DNA of 64,000 nucleotides from Verrucomicrobiota bacterium. GTDB taxonomy: Bacteria > Verrucomicrobiota > Verrucomicrobiia > Limisphaerales > J093. The position numbers and the translations under genes were made by a program. The stretch spans positions 248,001 through 312,000 of the forward strand of contig JADJWF010000011.1 in the NCBI GenBank assembly GCA_016716505.1. The letters run 5' to 3'. Shown here one piece after another: positions 16,855 through 25,942 of this stretch (the first letter of the stretch is position 1; the number at the start of each line of letters is the position of its first letter). The notes under the pieces were generated by a model. That model made no database searches. It was given only the letters and a program-made list of their open reading frames with translations, and had not been told where the DNA came from.

Positions 16855-18282
16855 TCAGGGCACGAACCTCACCCCGCTCAGGAATTCATTCGTGCGCAGG
16901 TTCAGGTCAGCCGGGTTACGGACCAGCTTCCCGGCCACGCGCACGTTGCGGAACGTGACCCGGCGTATCGGGAACTCCTCGCTGAGTCCTTCGAGGACGT
17001 TGTCCGGCGCCCGGCCTTCCACCGTGATGTCCCGAAACACGATGTCCTCGATGGCGCCATGCGACGGGTCCGGATCGTAGCGATGGGGCATGATCCGCAG
17101 GTTCACCAGCGATTGGATGTCGCCCTCGACGGTGATGTTGCGAAAACGCACGTTGCGGATCAGCGCCTCGCCGGCATGGCGCGCCCGGAAAACCGGATGT
17201 GGACCGAGCTTGTGGATGACGTGGCAGCGTTCCACCCGGCTGGACTTCACCGGCTGGTGTCCACCCCAACTGAGGCAAAAAGTGGCCCCGCCACCGTCGT
17301 CCCAAAAGACGCAGTCCTTTACCTCGGACTTCCAAACGCCGTCGCTCAACAGCACTGCGTCGTCGTTGGCGCGGATGAAGCAATCGCGCACCCGCAGGCG
17401 GACGCCGGGAGCATTCCCGACCCTGGGATGGTCTTTCCAGTCCATGTCCGACACGTGGATGCCGTCGGTGTTGGGGCTCCAGCCGATGAGCTTGACGTTC
17501 TCGATGGTTATCCGCGAGCCGGGCTGTTTGCTCTGGACCTTGATCTGAAAATTGCCCGCCCCGATGCAGGTGATGCCCTCGATCCGGATGTTGTGCCCGT
17601 CCTCGAAGGCGATGTTGCTTCGAAGTCCCTTGGTGGGGTGCTGCCAGGCCTGATGCCCGGAGTCAATGAGGCCGCGACCGCGGATGGTGACGTCCTCCAG
17701 CCGGCCAGTGCCGTAGAACGAGCCGCGCAGCACCGCGCCGCCGCGCAGATAGTATGTGGTGTGACTGCGTAACGGGTAGCGATCTCCGATGTCGTGCAGA
17801 CCCGGCTCGAACACCACCAGTTCGCGGCCCGGCTCCTTCACCGGCGGTCGGTCCGGCCGGTCGGCAAAGATGAACAAGGGATGGTCCGCGTCGCCGTTGA
17901 TTTCGATGGCCAGCTTGCGGGGCCGGTTCAACGGGATGATGACCTGGCCTTGAACCAGGGTTGCCGGCACGTCAAAGGCCTTGGGCCGGACCACCACGGT
18001 TCGGCAGGCAGTCTGAAGCGGCGTAACCCGCAACTCCACCCGTCCGGAAAAGGAAAAAGACGCCCAGGATGCGTCGCGTTTCGAATCAAGGCTGCTGACG
18101 CTCTGATGGACAAAGACCGGCTGCCAAGTGGACCGGGATTTTTCGCGGACTTCGACCTTGAAGCGGTCCGAGGCGGGCACGCTGGGCGGAGCGGGATAGA
18201 TTTCGAGCTTGCCGGCTCGCGCTGAGGTCAAGGCGACTGTCAACAACAACGCGGTTCCAACGATGGAGGTTTGACGACGCAT
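16855..18282 (-). CDS. Secreted parallel beta-helix glycosidase-like protein (GH28-related)
   Basis: 475 residues from the ATG at 18280-18282, directly followed by a signal peptide (MRRQTSIVGTALLLTVALTSARA). The N-terminal ~150 residues are a beta-sandwich (KLEIYPAPPSVPASDRFKVE). The rest is a right-handed beta-helix with repeated turns such as IRIEGITCIGAGNFQIKV, NTDGIHVSDMD, RDCFIRANDDAVLL and VRFRNITVEG. The NTDG and NDD pairs correspond to the catalytic aspartates of GH28. The N-terminal sandwich is reminiscent of dextranase- or GH49/GH87-type architecture, so the family is uncertain. It follows the GH28 gene by 55 bp. Confidence 0.75.
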   Translation of the reverse strand: MRRQTSIVGTALLLTVALTSARAGKLEIYPAPPSVPASDRFKVEVREKSRSTWQPVFVHQSVSSLDSKRDASWASFSFSGRVELRVTPLQTACRTVVVRPKAFDVPATLVQGQVIIPLNRPRKLAIEINGDADHPLFIFADRPDRPPVKEPGRELVVFEPGLHDIGDRYPLRSHTTYYLRGGAVLRGSFYGTGRLEDVTIRGRGLIDSGHQAWQHPTKGLRSNIAFEDGHNIRIEGITCIGAGNFQIKVQSKQPGSRITIENVKLIGWSPNTDGIHVSDMDWKDHPRVGNAPGVRLRVRDCFIRANDDAVLLSDGVWKSEVKDCVFWDDGGGATFCLSWGGHQPVKSSRVERCHVIHKLGPHPVFRARHAGEALIRNVRFRNITVEGDIQSLVNLRIMPHRYDPDPSHGAIEDIVFRDITVEGRAPDNVLEGLSEEFPIRRVTFRNVRVAGKLVRNPADLNLRTNEFLSGVRFVP

Positions 18283-18337
18283 GCGGGAAGCGCTGATCTG
18301 TAGCGTGCGGTCTCTGCCGCGGCACGGAGGACGCGGC

Positions 18338-19924
18338 TCACTGTCGTTCCACCTCACTCCGGCGCTGTTCGATGGCGGGCAAGCCGTCGTGGGCCGCCCG
18401 GCCGGTGAAGCCGCGCAACTGGCCGCGGCAATCTTCCAGTTCGAGGGCCACCGTGTAGAAGGGCGGCAGGTCGCGGCCCCAGGTGACATCCAGGTCCTGC
18501 AGGCGCAGCCCGGTGACGTGGCGAATGAACACCGCCGGGATGTCGTGCTTGAACAACTGCTCCGCCGCGGGGGCGCTCGGGCGGAGATCGAAGTTGCCGC
18601 CCCAATCCAGCGCGAGCGGGCCGGCCGACACCTTCAGCCGCAGGTTGTGCAGCGTCAGGTCTTCGATCGGGCTTTCCGGGGTGCCGTAGATCACCACGCC
18701 GCCCTCGGAATCGGCCAGGATGTTGCTGAAGGTCACGCGGCGGATGCGGCCCACGGGCACCGCCGCATACTGCCGGATGGCCGACACGTGAATCGGTTCC
18801 CCTTTGCCCCACCAATGGCCGCTGTAGAGCCGCGTTTGTATCGTGATGTTCTGAAACAACAGGTTCTCGATGTCGCCCTCGTCGCGGGCGAACACGCCCA
18901 GCCCGCGGTGCGAATTGTGGATGACAAGATTCTGAAAGACGCAGTTGCGGATGGGGTTTCGCCCGTAGCCCACGCGCACGCCCGCGGAGGCCGATTCGAG
19001 CACGCAGTTGGCCACCGTGATGTTCTCGCAGTAACCGGTGCGATTGCCCCAGCGACGGCTCCGATATTCCGCGCCATCGCTTTGGGTCCCGGGCGACGGG
19101 CCGGTCTCATCTCCAAACCCCGTGATCGCGATCGTGTCGTCTCCGCACGAGAGGTTGCAGTCCGAAATCCGCACATTGCGGGAAGTGGTCAGGTGGATGC
19201 CGTCCGAGTTGGGCACCTTCAAGTTGGCGCGGACGGTGATGCCGTGAATGCGCACATCGTCGCAGTCGCCGAGGCGGAAGGTCCACTCGGGCGGGTTGAG
19301 GAAACGGAGGCTATCCACGACGACGCGCTCGCAACGGAACATCTGGACGAGCGTGCCCGGGCGTTGTTCGTAGAAGATGGGGCCGTCGGGGAACACCGTG
19401 TCAGGCGGAAGGTAAGCCTCGCCCTGCCGCGTGAACCGGCGGTCAAAGCCCGGGTTGCGCAGGCCGTGCATCCGGGTCGGGTCAAAAAAGGCGTCCGAGT
19501 TGCCATCAATCGTTCCCATGCCGGTGAGCGCCAGGTCAGTCGCCTCGCTCGCAAAAATCAGGCCGCGACGCACGCCGTCGAGTTGATAGTCGCCGAGGTT
19601 GGTGCTGCCTTTCAGAGTTGCGCCGGCTTCGAGATGCAGTTCCACGTGGCTGAGCAGCCGGAGCGTGCCGGCGATGAAGGTGCCCGGGGGCACGACCACC
19701 ACCCCGCCGCCCGCGTCATGACACGCCTGGATGGCTCGGTTAATGGCCGCGGTGTTGAGCGTGCGCCCGTCGCCTTTCGCGCCGAACTCAGTAATGACAT
19801 GACGACTTGAAGGCGCGGCACTCAACGGCAGGCCCGCGAGGCAGAGTAGCAGGACTGTGCCGAGACCGGGCATCGGCCCGCGCGAACCGAACCACCGCAG
19901 GCTGGGAATGAATCGGATGTTCAT
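18338..19924 (-). CDS. Secreted GH28-family polygalacturonase-like protein
   Basis: 528 residues from the ATG at 19922-19924, with a signal segment (LGTVLLLCLAGLPLSAA) after a short basic N-terminus. The mature protein begins with the pectate-lyase-superfamily motif ITEFGAKGDGRTLNTAAINRA. GH28 aspartates are present in NSDG (239-242) and GDD (261-263), and RVG in SAGVRVGYG may stand for the RIK motif. The usual G-H-G motif is not obvious, so the cleavage mode may differ. GH28 enzymes hydrolyse alpha-1,4-galacturonan or rhamnogalacturonan by inversion. The neighbours (second beta-helix protein, GH-A enzyme, apiosidase-like protein) support pectin as substrate; this is inference. Confidence 0.85.
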   Translation of the reverse strand: MNIRFIPSLRWFGSRGPMPGLGTVLLLCLAGLPLSAAPSSRHVITEFGAKGDGRTLNTAAINRAIQACHDAGGGVVVVPPGTFIAGTLRLLSHVELHLEAGATLKGSTNLGDYQLDGVRRGLIFASEATDLALTGMGTIDGNSDAFFDPTRMHGLRNPGFDRRFTRQGEAYLPPDTVFPDGPIFYEQRPGTLVQMFRCERVVVDSLRFLNPPEWTFRLGDCDDVRIHGITVRANLKVPNSDGIHLTTSRNVRISDCNLSCGDDTIAITGFGDETGPSPGTQSDGAEYRSRRWGNRTGYCENITVANCVLESASAGVRVGYGRNPIRNCVFQNLVIHNSHRGLGVFARDEGDIENLLFQNITIQTRLYSGHWWGKGEPIHVSAIRQYAAVPVGRIRRVTFSNILADSEGGVVIYGTPESPIEDLTLHNLRLKVSAGPLALDWGGNFDLRPSAPAAEQLFKHDIPAVFIRHVTGLRLQDLDVTWGRDLPPFYTVALELEDCRGQLRGFTGRAAHDGLPAIEQRRSEVERQ

Positions 19925-19980
19925 GGTTTCAGGCAGGTTTGGTTTGAGTCGGCAAGGCATGCCTTGCTTGGCGAAGCGCG

Positions 19981-21729
19981 TTAGTCAGGTTGATAAACTT
20001 CAATCTCCGCCACGCCCAGCAACGGGCCAGGTTCGGTCTTGGTGCTGATGCACAGCGGCGCGACACCTTTGGTGATCGTGTACCGCAGCCACTTCGTAGC
20101 GCGCGGTGGAAAGTTGAGTTCCGCCGGGGTTGCGCCTTGATTCGACGGTGGCGCGTGCATCCAGACCATGCTGCCGTCGTCGAACGTCAGGTAGCCCTCC
20201 TGCAACCACGACTCGGTCGAGGGATCATCCCAGATACGGACCTTGTGGATGGTGCGCGGCGTGTCCCACTCGAGGCGCAAGAAACTGCCCGGCCCTTCCT
20301 GGCAGGTCCAGCGGTGGGCGGGGTCCGGAGTGACGCGGCCGTCCACCGCGCCTTCCGGGCGCGTCCCCGGCTCGACGGTAGAGGCGGTGACTTTCGCTTC
20401 CGGGGCAATGTTGCGACCGGCTGAGGGATCGGGCGGCAATTCGCGGCCAGCGACATCGAAATGGACCTCGTGCAACGAAGCCGCATAGCGGCACTGGTGC
20501 GGTGTGTATTCGGGCACCGAGTAGTTGCAGGAGACGCACAGCCAGGCCGAGCGGCCATCGGGCGCGATGAACGCTGCTGGCAGGTTCGGGAAATACGCCT
20601 GCGGCCCCCAGTCACGCAGGTAATGCACCAGACGATACGGGCCGGTGACGCGGTCGGCCTCCCAGAAAATCGTCACGTTGTAAGGCAGATTGGTCTCATT
20701 CTCCTTCAAACGGCAGGTGATGAGGATGAACTTCTTCAAGCCGGGCACCCACGCGATGCTTTCGCTGCCGAGGTGGTTGGGCCAGCTCAAGACCGGCTGG
20801 CTCTCCTCCACGCGTTTCGTCCAACGATCCGAACCGTCGGCCGCGCGGCCGGCGAAGAACTCGTACGCAGCGGCCCGCGCGACGTTCTCGGGCCCGGGCC
20901 GCACGCGGCAGAGGTAGATCGCATCCCCCTTATCCCAGTCGTTGCGGCCGTTGCCACCACCGAACCCGTGGGCGCTGAGATAGACGTAGCCGTCCGGCCC
21001 GACCGAGTTGGTCGCCGTGAAGTTGACGGTGTGGGGCACGCGGAACTTCGCCTGGCCCTGCTCGCCGAAAAAGTTCCCTTCGGCGGCGGTGGCATCGGTC
21101 CACCACGGGTCCTTCCACCCCGCGTCCAGGCGGTCGGTGAAATGATCCCAGTCACGCGACCAGCGGAAACCCTTGAAGTAATGCCCGGCGTCACCGAAGG
21201 CGGAATAGACGCCGATGTAAAACACGCCGTCGGCAATGAGGCTCACGCAAGGATAGTAGTTGGCGCCCGAGGTCAGACGACCGAGGTTGACAATCCTGAG
21301 ATTGAGCGGGTCGTGGCCGATGATCTTGGCTTGAGCCGTAGCTTGGGCGCGGATGTTCGAGTTGCAACGGAAGCCGTCGAGCTCGCCATCCGTCCAGCAG
21401 GAATACTGGTGACCGTCGGGCGCGCCCTGGAAATACCAGGTGTCGGCACCGGTGTAATTGGCGTAGCGACCGCTGAAAACAATGCGCCGGATATCCCGTG
21501 ACCGCTCGACCGGCGCGTCGGCGGGCGGCTCGTCGGGCCACTCGTAGCGGTGGTAGATGGGGTTGATGGCGGGATCGGTGCGGCTGCCTTCGCGGAACTG
21601 GGGTCCGGAAGCTATCGGCAGTTCAGCCAGGACACAGGGCAGGACAAGCCACGAGTGGAGGAGTTTCCAAGTTTGCACAGCAGGGAGCGTCGCTTGCTGG
21701 ATACCGCGCTTCAAGCGCAACAGCCGCAT
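19981..21729 (-). CDS. Secreted DUF4185 protein with C-terminal discoidin (F5/8 type C) domain
   Basis: 582 residues. A signal segment (LLHSWLVLPCVLAELPIASG) lies about 20 residues in; a start further inside is possible but no better ATG is visible. Residues ~50-430 resemble DUF4185, a five-bladed-propeller-like family (IVFSGRYANYTGADTWYFQG, YYPCVSLIADGVFYIGVY, YVYLSAHGFGGGNGRNDWDKGD). Residues ~440-580 form a discoidin-type carbohydrate-binding module (NIAPEAKVTASTVEPGTRPE, VDGRVTPDPAHRWTC, ILRL-type strands, GVAEIEVYQPD). It probably binds or cleaves polysaccharide at the cell surface. It is transcribed toward the GH28 gene with a 57-bp gap. Confidence 0.75.
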   Translation of the reverse strand: MRLLRLKRGIQQATLPAVQTWKLLHSWLVLPCVLAELPIASGPQFREGSRTDPAINPIYHRYEWPDEPPADAPVERSRDIRRIVFSGRYANYTGADTWYFQGAPDGHQYSCWTDGELDGFRCNSNIRAQATAQAKIIGHDPLNLRIVNLGRLTSGANYYPCVSLIADGVFYIGVYSAFGDAGHYFKGFRWSRDWDHFTDRLDAGWKDPWWTDATAAEGNFFGEQGQAKFRVPHTVNFTATNSVGPDGYVYLSAHGFGGGNGRNDWDKGDAIYLCRVRPGPENVARAAAYEFFAGRAADGSDRWTKRVEESQPVLSWPNHLGSESIAWVPGLKKFILITCRLKENETNLPYNVTIFWEADRVTGPYRLVHYLRDWGPQAYFPNLPAAFIAPDGRSAWLCVSCNYSVPEYTPHQCRYAASLHEVHFDVAGRELPPDPSAGRNIAPEAKVTASTVEPGTRPEGAVDGRVTPDPAHRWTCQEGPGSFLRLEWDTPRTIHKVRIWDDPSTESWLQEGYLTFDDGSMVWMHAPPSNQGATPAELNFPPRATKWLRYTITKGVAPLCISTKTEPGPLLGVAEIEVYQPD

Positions 21730-21813
21730 CGAATCTCCGTCCGCGCTCCGTCCAAGTGCAGAGGCTTTTCGCCATTGAATTAGTCAGGTGGCTGTCCCGG
21801 GAATCGTGCTTGA

Positions 21814-22353
21814 TCACTTTATCCGCCGTGGCGCAAGTCCGGCGAGCGCCCGCTCCAGCACGACGCTCACGAAGACCGCAAGCCCCGCGGCCTCGGAGGC
21901 CCGCGGCCCGGCCAGGTTGAGGCGACGCACATGATGCCGGCGCAGGAAGGCGCGCAACCGGACCGCCGCTCCTCGCACGTCACTCCGCACGGTGATCACC
22001 ATCACCGGCCGACCCAGTTCGCGGGCGAACTCGCGGGTCAGCCGCGTGCCGCCGCTCAGGACACGGCGCGAGGCGAAGATCGCGGTCGCGTCCGTGTCGC
22101 GCACGTTGAGGCGCGTGCGCTCCGCGTAGGCGTCCGTGCGAGTTTCCCGCAACCGGTAACGCTCCGGAATGACCCCGTCCTCGGCACGGCGGCCGCGCGG
22201 GCACCAGCCGCCGTGCGGCAGACCATGCGCGAGCGCGAAATCCAGCGCTGCACGGTCCACGCCGGTCTGGCCGCCGGACCAGATTTCGATCGCCGTGATC
22301 AAACCGGGTGACGCTGGACGGGCCTTGCGCGAACGGTGTGGGGTTTGGGTCAT
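21814..22353 (-). CDS. SLOG-fold putative molybdenum carrier protein (YpsA-related)
   Basis: 179 residues from the ATG at 22351-22353; the open frame extends further upstream only as a shadow of the next gene. Typical family motifs are IWSGGQTGVDRAALDFA and LPHGGWCPRGRRAEDG followed by RYRLRET, then NVRDTDATAIFA and LSGGTRLT. This SLOG subfamily is annotated as putative molybdenum carrier and is thought to bind nucleotide-derived ligands; the true ligand is not established. No signal peptide, so it is cytoplasmic, in contrast to every neighbour in this island. Confidence 0.8.
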   Translation of the reverse strand: MTQTPHRSRKARPASPGLITAIEIWSGGQTGVDRAALDFALAHGLPHGGWCPRGRRAEDGVIPERYRLRETRTDAYAERTRLNVRDTDATAIFASRRVLSGGTRLTREFARELGRPVMVITVRSDVRGAAVRLRAFLRRHHVRRLNLAGPRASEAAGLAVFVSVVLERALAGLAPRRIK

Positions 22354-22472
22354 GCTGCAGTTTAATTTCGTTCTGTTCGGGGGACTGCCAGCCGCCGGTC
22401 GCCCACGGACGGACACCGGAGCGGCAGAGCGGAGCCCCTGTCCGGCCAGGAGATTCGGAAAGAGCGCCCCTC

Positions 22473-24482
22473 TCAGTCCAGCCTTGGCTGGACGGCAGAA
22501 AACAGGTCCGGCGGCGGCGGACCGTCCGTTTCGCCGGGCGCCTGGGCCGGCCCGCAGCCGGTGACCACGCACTGGTCCGGGCAGGTGACCACGACCGCCG
22601 GATCGCCCTGATACCAAGTCAGCCGGCCGGTGACGCGCACGTGCTGGCCCTCGCGGTACCGCTCGGCCCGGTCGCGGCCCATCGCCGTCCCGAGCCCTGG
22701 GAAGGCCGCCCACGCCTCGCGCGGAATCAACGCTTTGAACTGCCCGCGGTGCGGCTGTGCAAAGGCAAGCAGGACCTGCTTGCCGTTGTTGAACACGTAA
22801 CGCAACTCGCCCTCGCGGGTGACCGGCTCCGGGACGATCGCGCCGGCCTCGTGAGAGACCCCGCCAGCGGTCGTGTCCCCGCCGGCGCGGCGCGTGGCGC
22901 CGTGAGGCGGGACGGTGGCCGGATCGCCGCTGACCAGGCAAAACAAGGCGCCGGTGGTGTCGCGCACAATCAATTTGTCCGCCAGGCCCACCACGCAGCC
23001 GTACTCGGTCCAGAACCGGTCATGCACGGGGGTTGGTCCGCCGACACCGTGGCAGACGTAAAACCCGCCGGCGTAGTTGCGCCCGCAGCCCGGGTCCTCG
23101 TTCAGCGACGGCGCGCAGTAGTGCGTCGGTGAAAACGCACACGGTCCGCAGGCGCCTTGCGAGACGATGAACCAGGGCAGTTTGGTGGTGGTGATCTTGT
23201 TGGCGAAACTGCCCCGTGCCGGGCTGCGGTCCTGCACGTGCAGCGCGTAGGTCACCAGCCAATGGCTGCCGAACAAGTAGTCACCGGCGGCGGACAGGAA
23301 CGGCTGCTCGTCGGTCAGCAGGAAGTCGTCGTCGGCCGGCGTGTTGCCGTGGCGGATCCAGCGCACGTCACCGGCTTGCAGGCCGGGCACGGTTTCGTTG
23401 TCGAGCAGGATTTCGCCGAAGTGGGAGTCCCAGCGCGCGTCGTAGCGACCGTCACCGCGGATGAAGTTCAGCGCCACCTCGCGACCGTCCGGAAACACGC
23501 GGACGACCGGCATCGAGCCCAGCGGCAGGTAGCCGCCGTCGCCGAAGCCGCCGGCACCGTTGTTGATGTGGAACGCGATCGTGCCGTCCTCCAGCCGCAG
23601 CGCGTAGTGGCAGCGCGCCCGCGGCTGGGCGTCGAGCCGGGCACGGATGGTGGCGTTGTCGGGCACGCCGAAGGGGTCGGGATTCAGCCACAGGTAATCC
23701 CAGTGAATGCGCTGGCGGAGCAGCACCAGCCCGTGCTGTTCGGCGATCACCGGCCAGCCGTGGGCGAAGGTGTGATGCGCGTCGGGCGTGTGCGGCCCCG
23801 GCTTCACCCGCCACAGCCGCGTGCCGTCGCGGTTGCGGATGGCGTGGACGTGCAGGTCCGCCGTGCAGACCACCACGCAACCGTGCCGGGCCGAGTAAGC
23901 GGGCGGCGTGTGCACGGTCGAGCCGGCGTCATAAAGCCAGTTGGTCCGCAGGCTCACCGGGTCCAACGCCAACACCTGCCGGCCCATGGAGGCAAACAGT
24001 CGGCCGGAGACAAGCGCCGGCGGCAACGGCAGGTCGCTGGGCGTCCCCAGGCCGCACTCGGCCAGCGTGGTGCCGTTGGTCGGGCTGAGCTTGTAAAGCC
24101 GGCCATTGCCGGAGACGGCGAAGAGGGCGCGGGTGACGGGATCGTAGGCCGGGGTCGAGTTCATCGCGCCGCCAGGCCGGACCTGCCACAGCACCGCGCC
24201 ATTGGTTTCGCTCAGGGCAAAGACACCGTTGGTCCCGGCGGCGATGTACACCCGGCCCTCGGCCAGAATGGGCTGCACGTTCCGGGGCAAGAGCATCTTG
24301 CCCGGCACGACCCGGCCCTGCGCATCCGAGCCGTTCCATTGCCAGGCCCAGCGCCAGGGTGGCGACGGCGCGGCGGGAGCGTAGCCGGTGCGCTGGGCGT
24401 CATGCGCGTGCTGCCACCAGTTCGAGTTGGCCGCCACGCGCGCGGTCAGCCCCAGGCAGAGCGCGAGGAAGACAGCCTTCAT
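22473..24482 (-). CDS. Large secreted PQQ-like beta-propeller protein
   Basis: 669 residues from the ATG at 24480-24482, with signal peptide MKAVFLALCLGLTARVAA. The N-terminal half is a propeller with blades such as GVFALSETNGAVLWQ, RLYKLSPTNGTTLAE and VLALDPVSLRTNWLY. The middle part is Cys-rich (GACGPCAFSPTHYCAP, DPGCGRNYAGGFYVCHGVGG), unlike simple quinoproteins. The C-terminal ~90 residues (FKALIPREAWAAFPG, VRVTGRLTWYQGDPAVVV) look like an OB-fold nucleic-acid- or saccharide-binding module. Its ATG overlaps the stop of the GH140-like gene by four bases (ATGA), so both are translated together. Function unknown. Confidence 0.75.
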   Translation of the reverse strand: MKAVFLALCLGLTARVAANSNWWQHAHDAQRTGYAPAAPSPPWRWAWQWNGSDAQGRVVPGKMLLPRNVQPILAEGRVYIAAGTNGVFALSETNGAVLWQVRPGGAMNSTPAYDPVTRALFAVSGNGRLYKLSPTNGTTLAECGLGTPSDLPLPPALVSGRLFASMGRQVLALDPVSLRTNWLYDAGSTVHTPPAYSARHGCVVVCTADLHVHAIRNRDGTRLWRVKPGPHTPDAHHTFAHGWPVIAEQHGLVLLRQRIHWDYLWLNPDPFGVPDNATIRARLDAQPRARCHYALRLEDGTIAFHINNGAGGFGDGGYLPLGSMPVVRVFPDGREVALNFIRGDGRYDARWDSHFGEILLDNETVPGLQAGDVRWIRHGNTPADDDFLLTDEQPFLSAAGDYLFGSHWLVTYALHVQDRSPARGSFANKITTTKLPWFIVSQGACGPCAFSPTHYCAPSLNEDPGCGRNYAGGFYVCHGVGGPTPVHDRFWTEYGCVVGLADKLIVRDTTGALFCLVSGDPATVPPHGATRRAGGDTTAGGVSHEAGAIVPEPVTREGELRYVFNNGKQVLLAFAQPHRGQFKALIPREAWAAFPGLGTAMGRDRAERYREGQHVRVTGRLTWYQGDPAVVVTCPDQCVVTGCGPAQAPGETDGPPPPDLFSAVQPRLD

Positions 24483-25942
24483 CGCCGGGCGGGTTTCTGG
24501 CTGCCGGGAGGCGGGTAGCCCCTGGCCGCGTCGTCGAGCACCAACACCCAATCGTTGCCCACGGACGGTTCGCCGGGCGGAGCGAAATCCTTTTCGCCTC
24601 GCGCGGTGAAGGAGTCCAACTCACGAGACTCCCCAGTACGCGGATCGAACCACGAGGCTTTCAGGTGCGTCCCGTTCCACTTGTCCGGTCGCACGCGGAG
24701 AGGTTTGCCGGTCGGCGCGTAGATGAGCGCGAAGCCATCCCCCCGCAGCGCGCGGATGTGGTCCGGACCAGCCCCTGCCTCACCGGCGATCAAGGATTGG
24801 TCCGGCGCTTGCGTGAGGAAGGGACGCGATTCGATCAGCCGCCGCAGGTACCCCATCTGCGTGGCGCTGGGGGCGGTGAGGGCGTCGCGCCAGGTCGGCT
24901 TGGGATCCAGCACCGGCTTGCGATGTGGCTCGTACATCTGCCAGATCGAGTTGTGGCCGTACGTGTGGCCAAACGCCCCGGCGAAGACGGCCCAATACGC
25001 CGCCCGTCGGGCGTGATCATCGTTGGCCGGCTTTGTTGAAGGGTGCGCCGCGCGCATGTGTGCCGGCAGCCAGGCGGCCGGGATTAGCGCGCCCGGATAG
25101 CTGGACTCCAGGTCAATCACCGGCTTGATGGGCTGGCGATTCCAGTGCTTCTCGATGAACCGCCAGCTTTCCACCAGGTCGCCGTGACTCGACTGGGCCG
25201 AGGTGAAGTCCAGCCACGGCTCGTCTTGAAGGTAGTCCGAGACGTGCCCTGGTCCCGAGGTATGGTAGGTCATCAAGACGGCCTCGTGGTCTTCGGTCCC
25301 GGCGACGCCGAGCGTGATGCCGCGGGCCATCGCACGCCAGATGGCGACGGCTTCGGGGGTGGACGGCGCTTTGTCCCCACCGAGAATCCAGATGAGATTC
25401 GATCGCCCGCGCCACCGCTCCCCCAGAAACCGGCCGTAAGCTTCGGCGTTGGTCACGTTGAAGATGCCGTCCACCTTGCCATCGAAGGCGCTTGAAGTGA
25501 CGTACTTGCCCCACGTCGGCAGAAAGCCGACGTAAAGGCCATTGGCCGCCGCGAGATCCAGCACTTCGTCCACGAAATCCCAATAGTCATTGGCCGGGCC
25601 GTCCTCGACTGCGGGCCGGGCGGGGTCTTTGTCCACCAGCGGCAAGTGCCCGTAACGATTGGGCACCGTCAGCCCGTCCAACTCCGCCAGCGCCACCGCC
25701 TGAATGACGTTGAAGCCGCGGGCCGCACGGTCCTTCAGGTAAAGCGCCGCATCTGCGCGATCGAGCCGGTGGAAAAGCTCCCACGCCGTGTCGCCCAGCC
25801 AGAAAAACGGTTCTCCGCGCTCGGTGATGAGGAACCGGTGATTGTCGCTGACCTTGAGTCGGGGCGGCGCGGAGGCGAGCGCAGCGACCGATGCCAGACC
25901 CAAGGCGAGCAGAAGAGCGCACAGACGGTATTCTTGATTCAT
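24479..25942 (-). CDS. Secreted GH140-type apiosidase-like glycosidase (DUF4038 plus C-terminal collagen-binding-like domain)
   Basis: 487 residues with a signal peptide ending near ALASA. DUF4038 barrel motifs: LKVSDNHRFLITERGEPFFWLGDTAWELF (split here by length: it starts at about residue 28), FNVIQAVALAELDGL, GLYVGFLPTWGKYV, NLIWILGGDKAP and VIDLESSYPG. The C-terminal ~95 residues match the putative collagen-binding domain that follows DUF4038 (FALIYAPTGKPLRVRP, ASWFDPRTGESREL). GH140 enzymes release apiose side chains of rhamnogalacturonan II. The exact specificity is inferred. It is the first gene of the glycan island and overlaps the next gene by 4 bp. Confidence 0.85.
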   Translation of the reverse strand: MNQEYRLCALLLALGLASVAALASAPPRLKVSDNHRFLITERGEPFFWLGDTAWELFHRLDRADAALYLKDRAARGFNVIQAVALAELDGLTVPNRYGHLPLVDKDPARPAVEDGPANDYWDFVDEVLDLAAANGLYVGFLPTWGKYVTSSAFDGKVDGIFNVTNAEAYGRFLGERWRGRSNLIWILGGDKAPSTPEAVAIWRAMARGITLGVAGTEDHEAVLMTYHTSGPGHVSDYLQDEPWLDFTSAQSSHGDLVESWRFIEKHWNRQPIKPVIDLESSYPGALIPAAWLPAHMRAAHPSTKPANDDHARRAAYWAVFAGAFGHTYGHNSIWQMYEPHRKPVLDPKPTWRDALTAPSATQMGYLRRLIESRPFLTQAPDQSLIAGEAGAGPDHIRALRGDGFALIYAPTGKPLRVRPDKWNGTHLKASWFDPRTGESRELDSFTARGEKDFAPPGEPSVGNDWVLVLDDAARGYPPPGSQKPARR

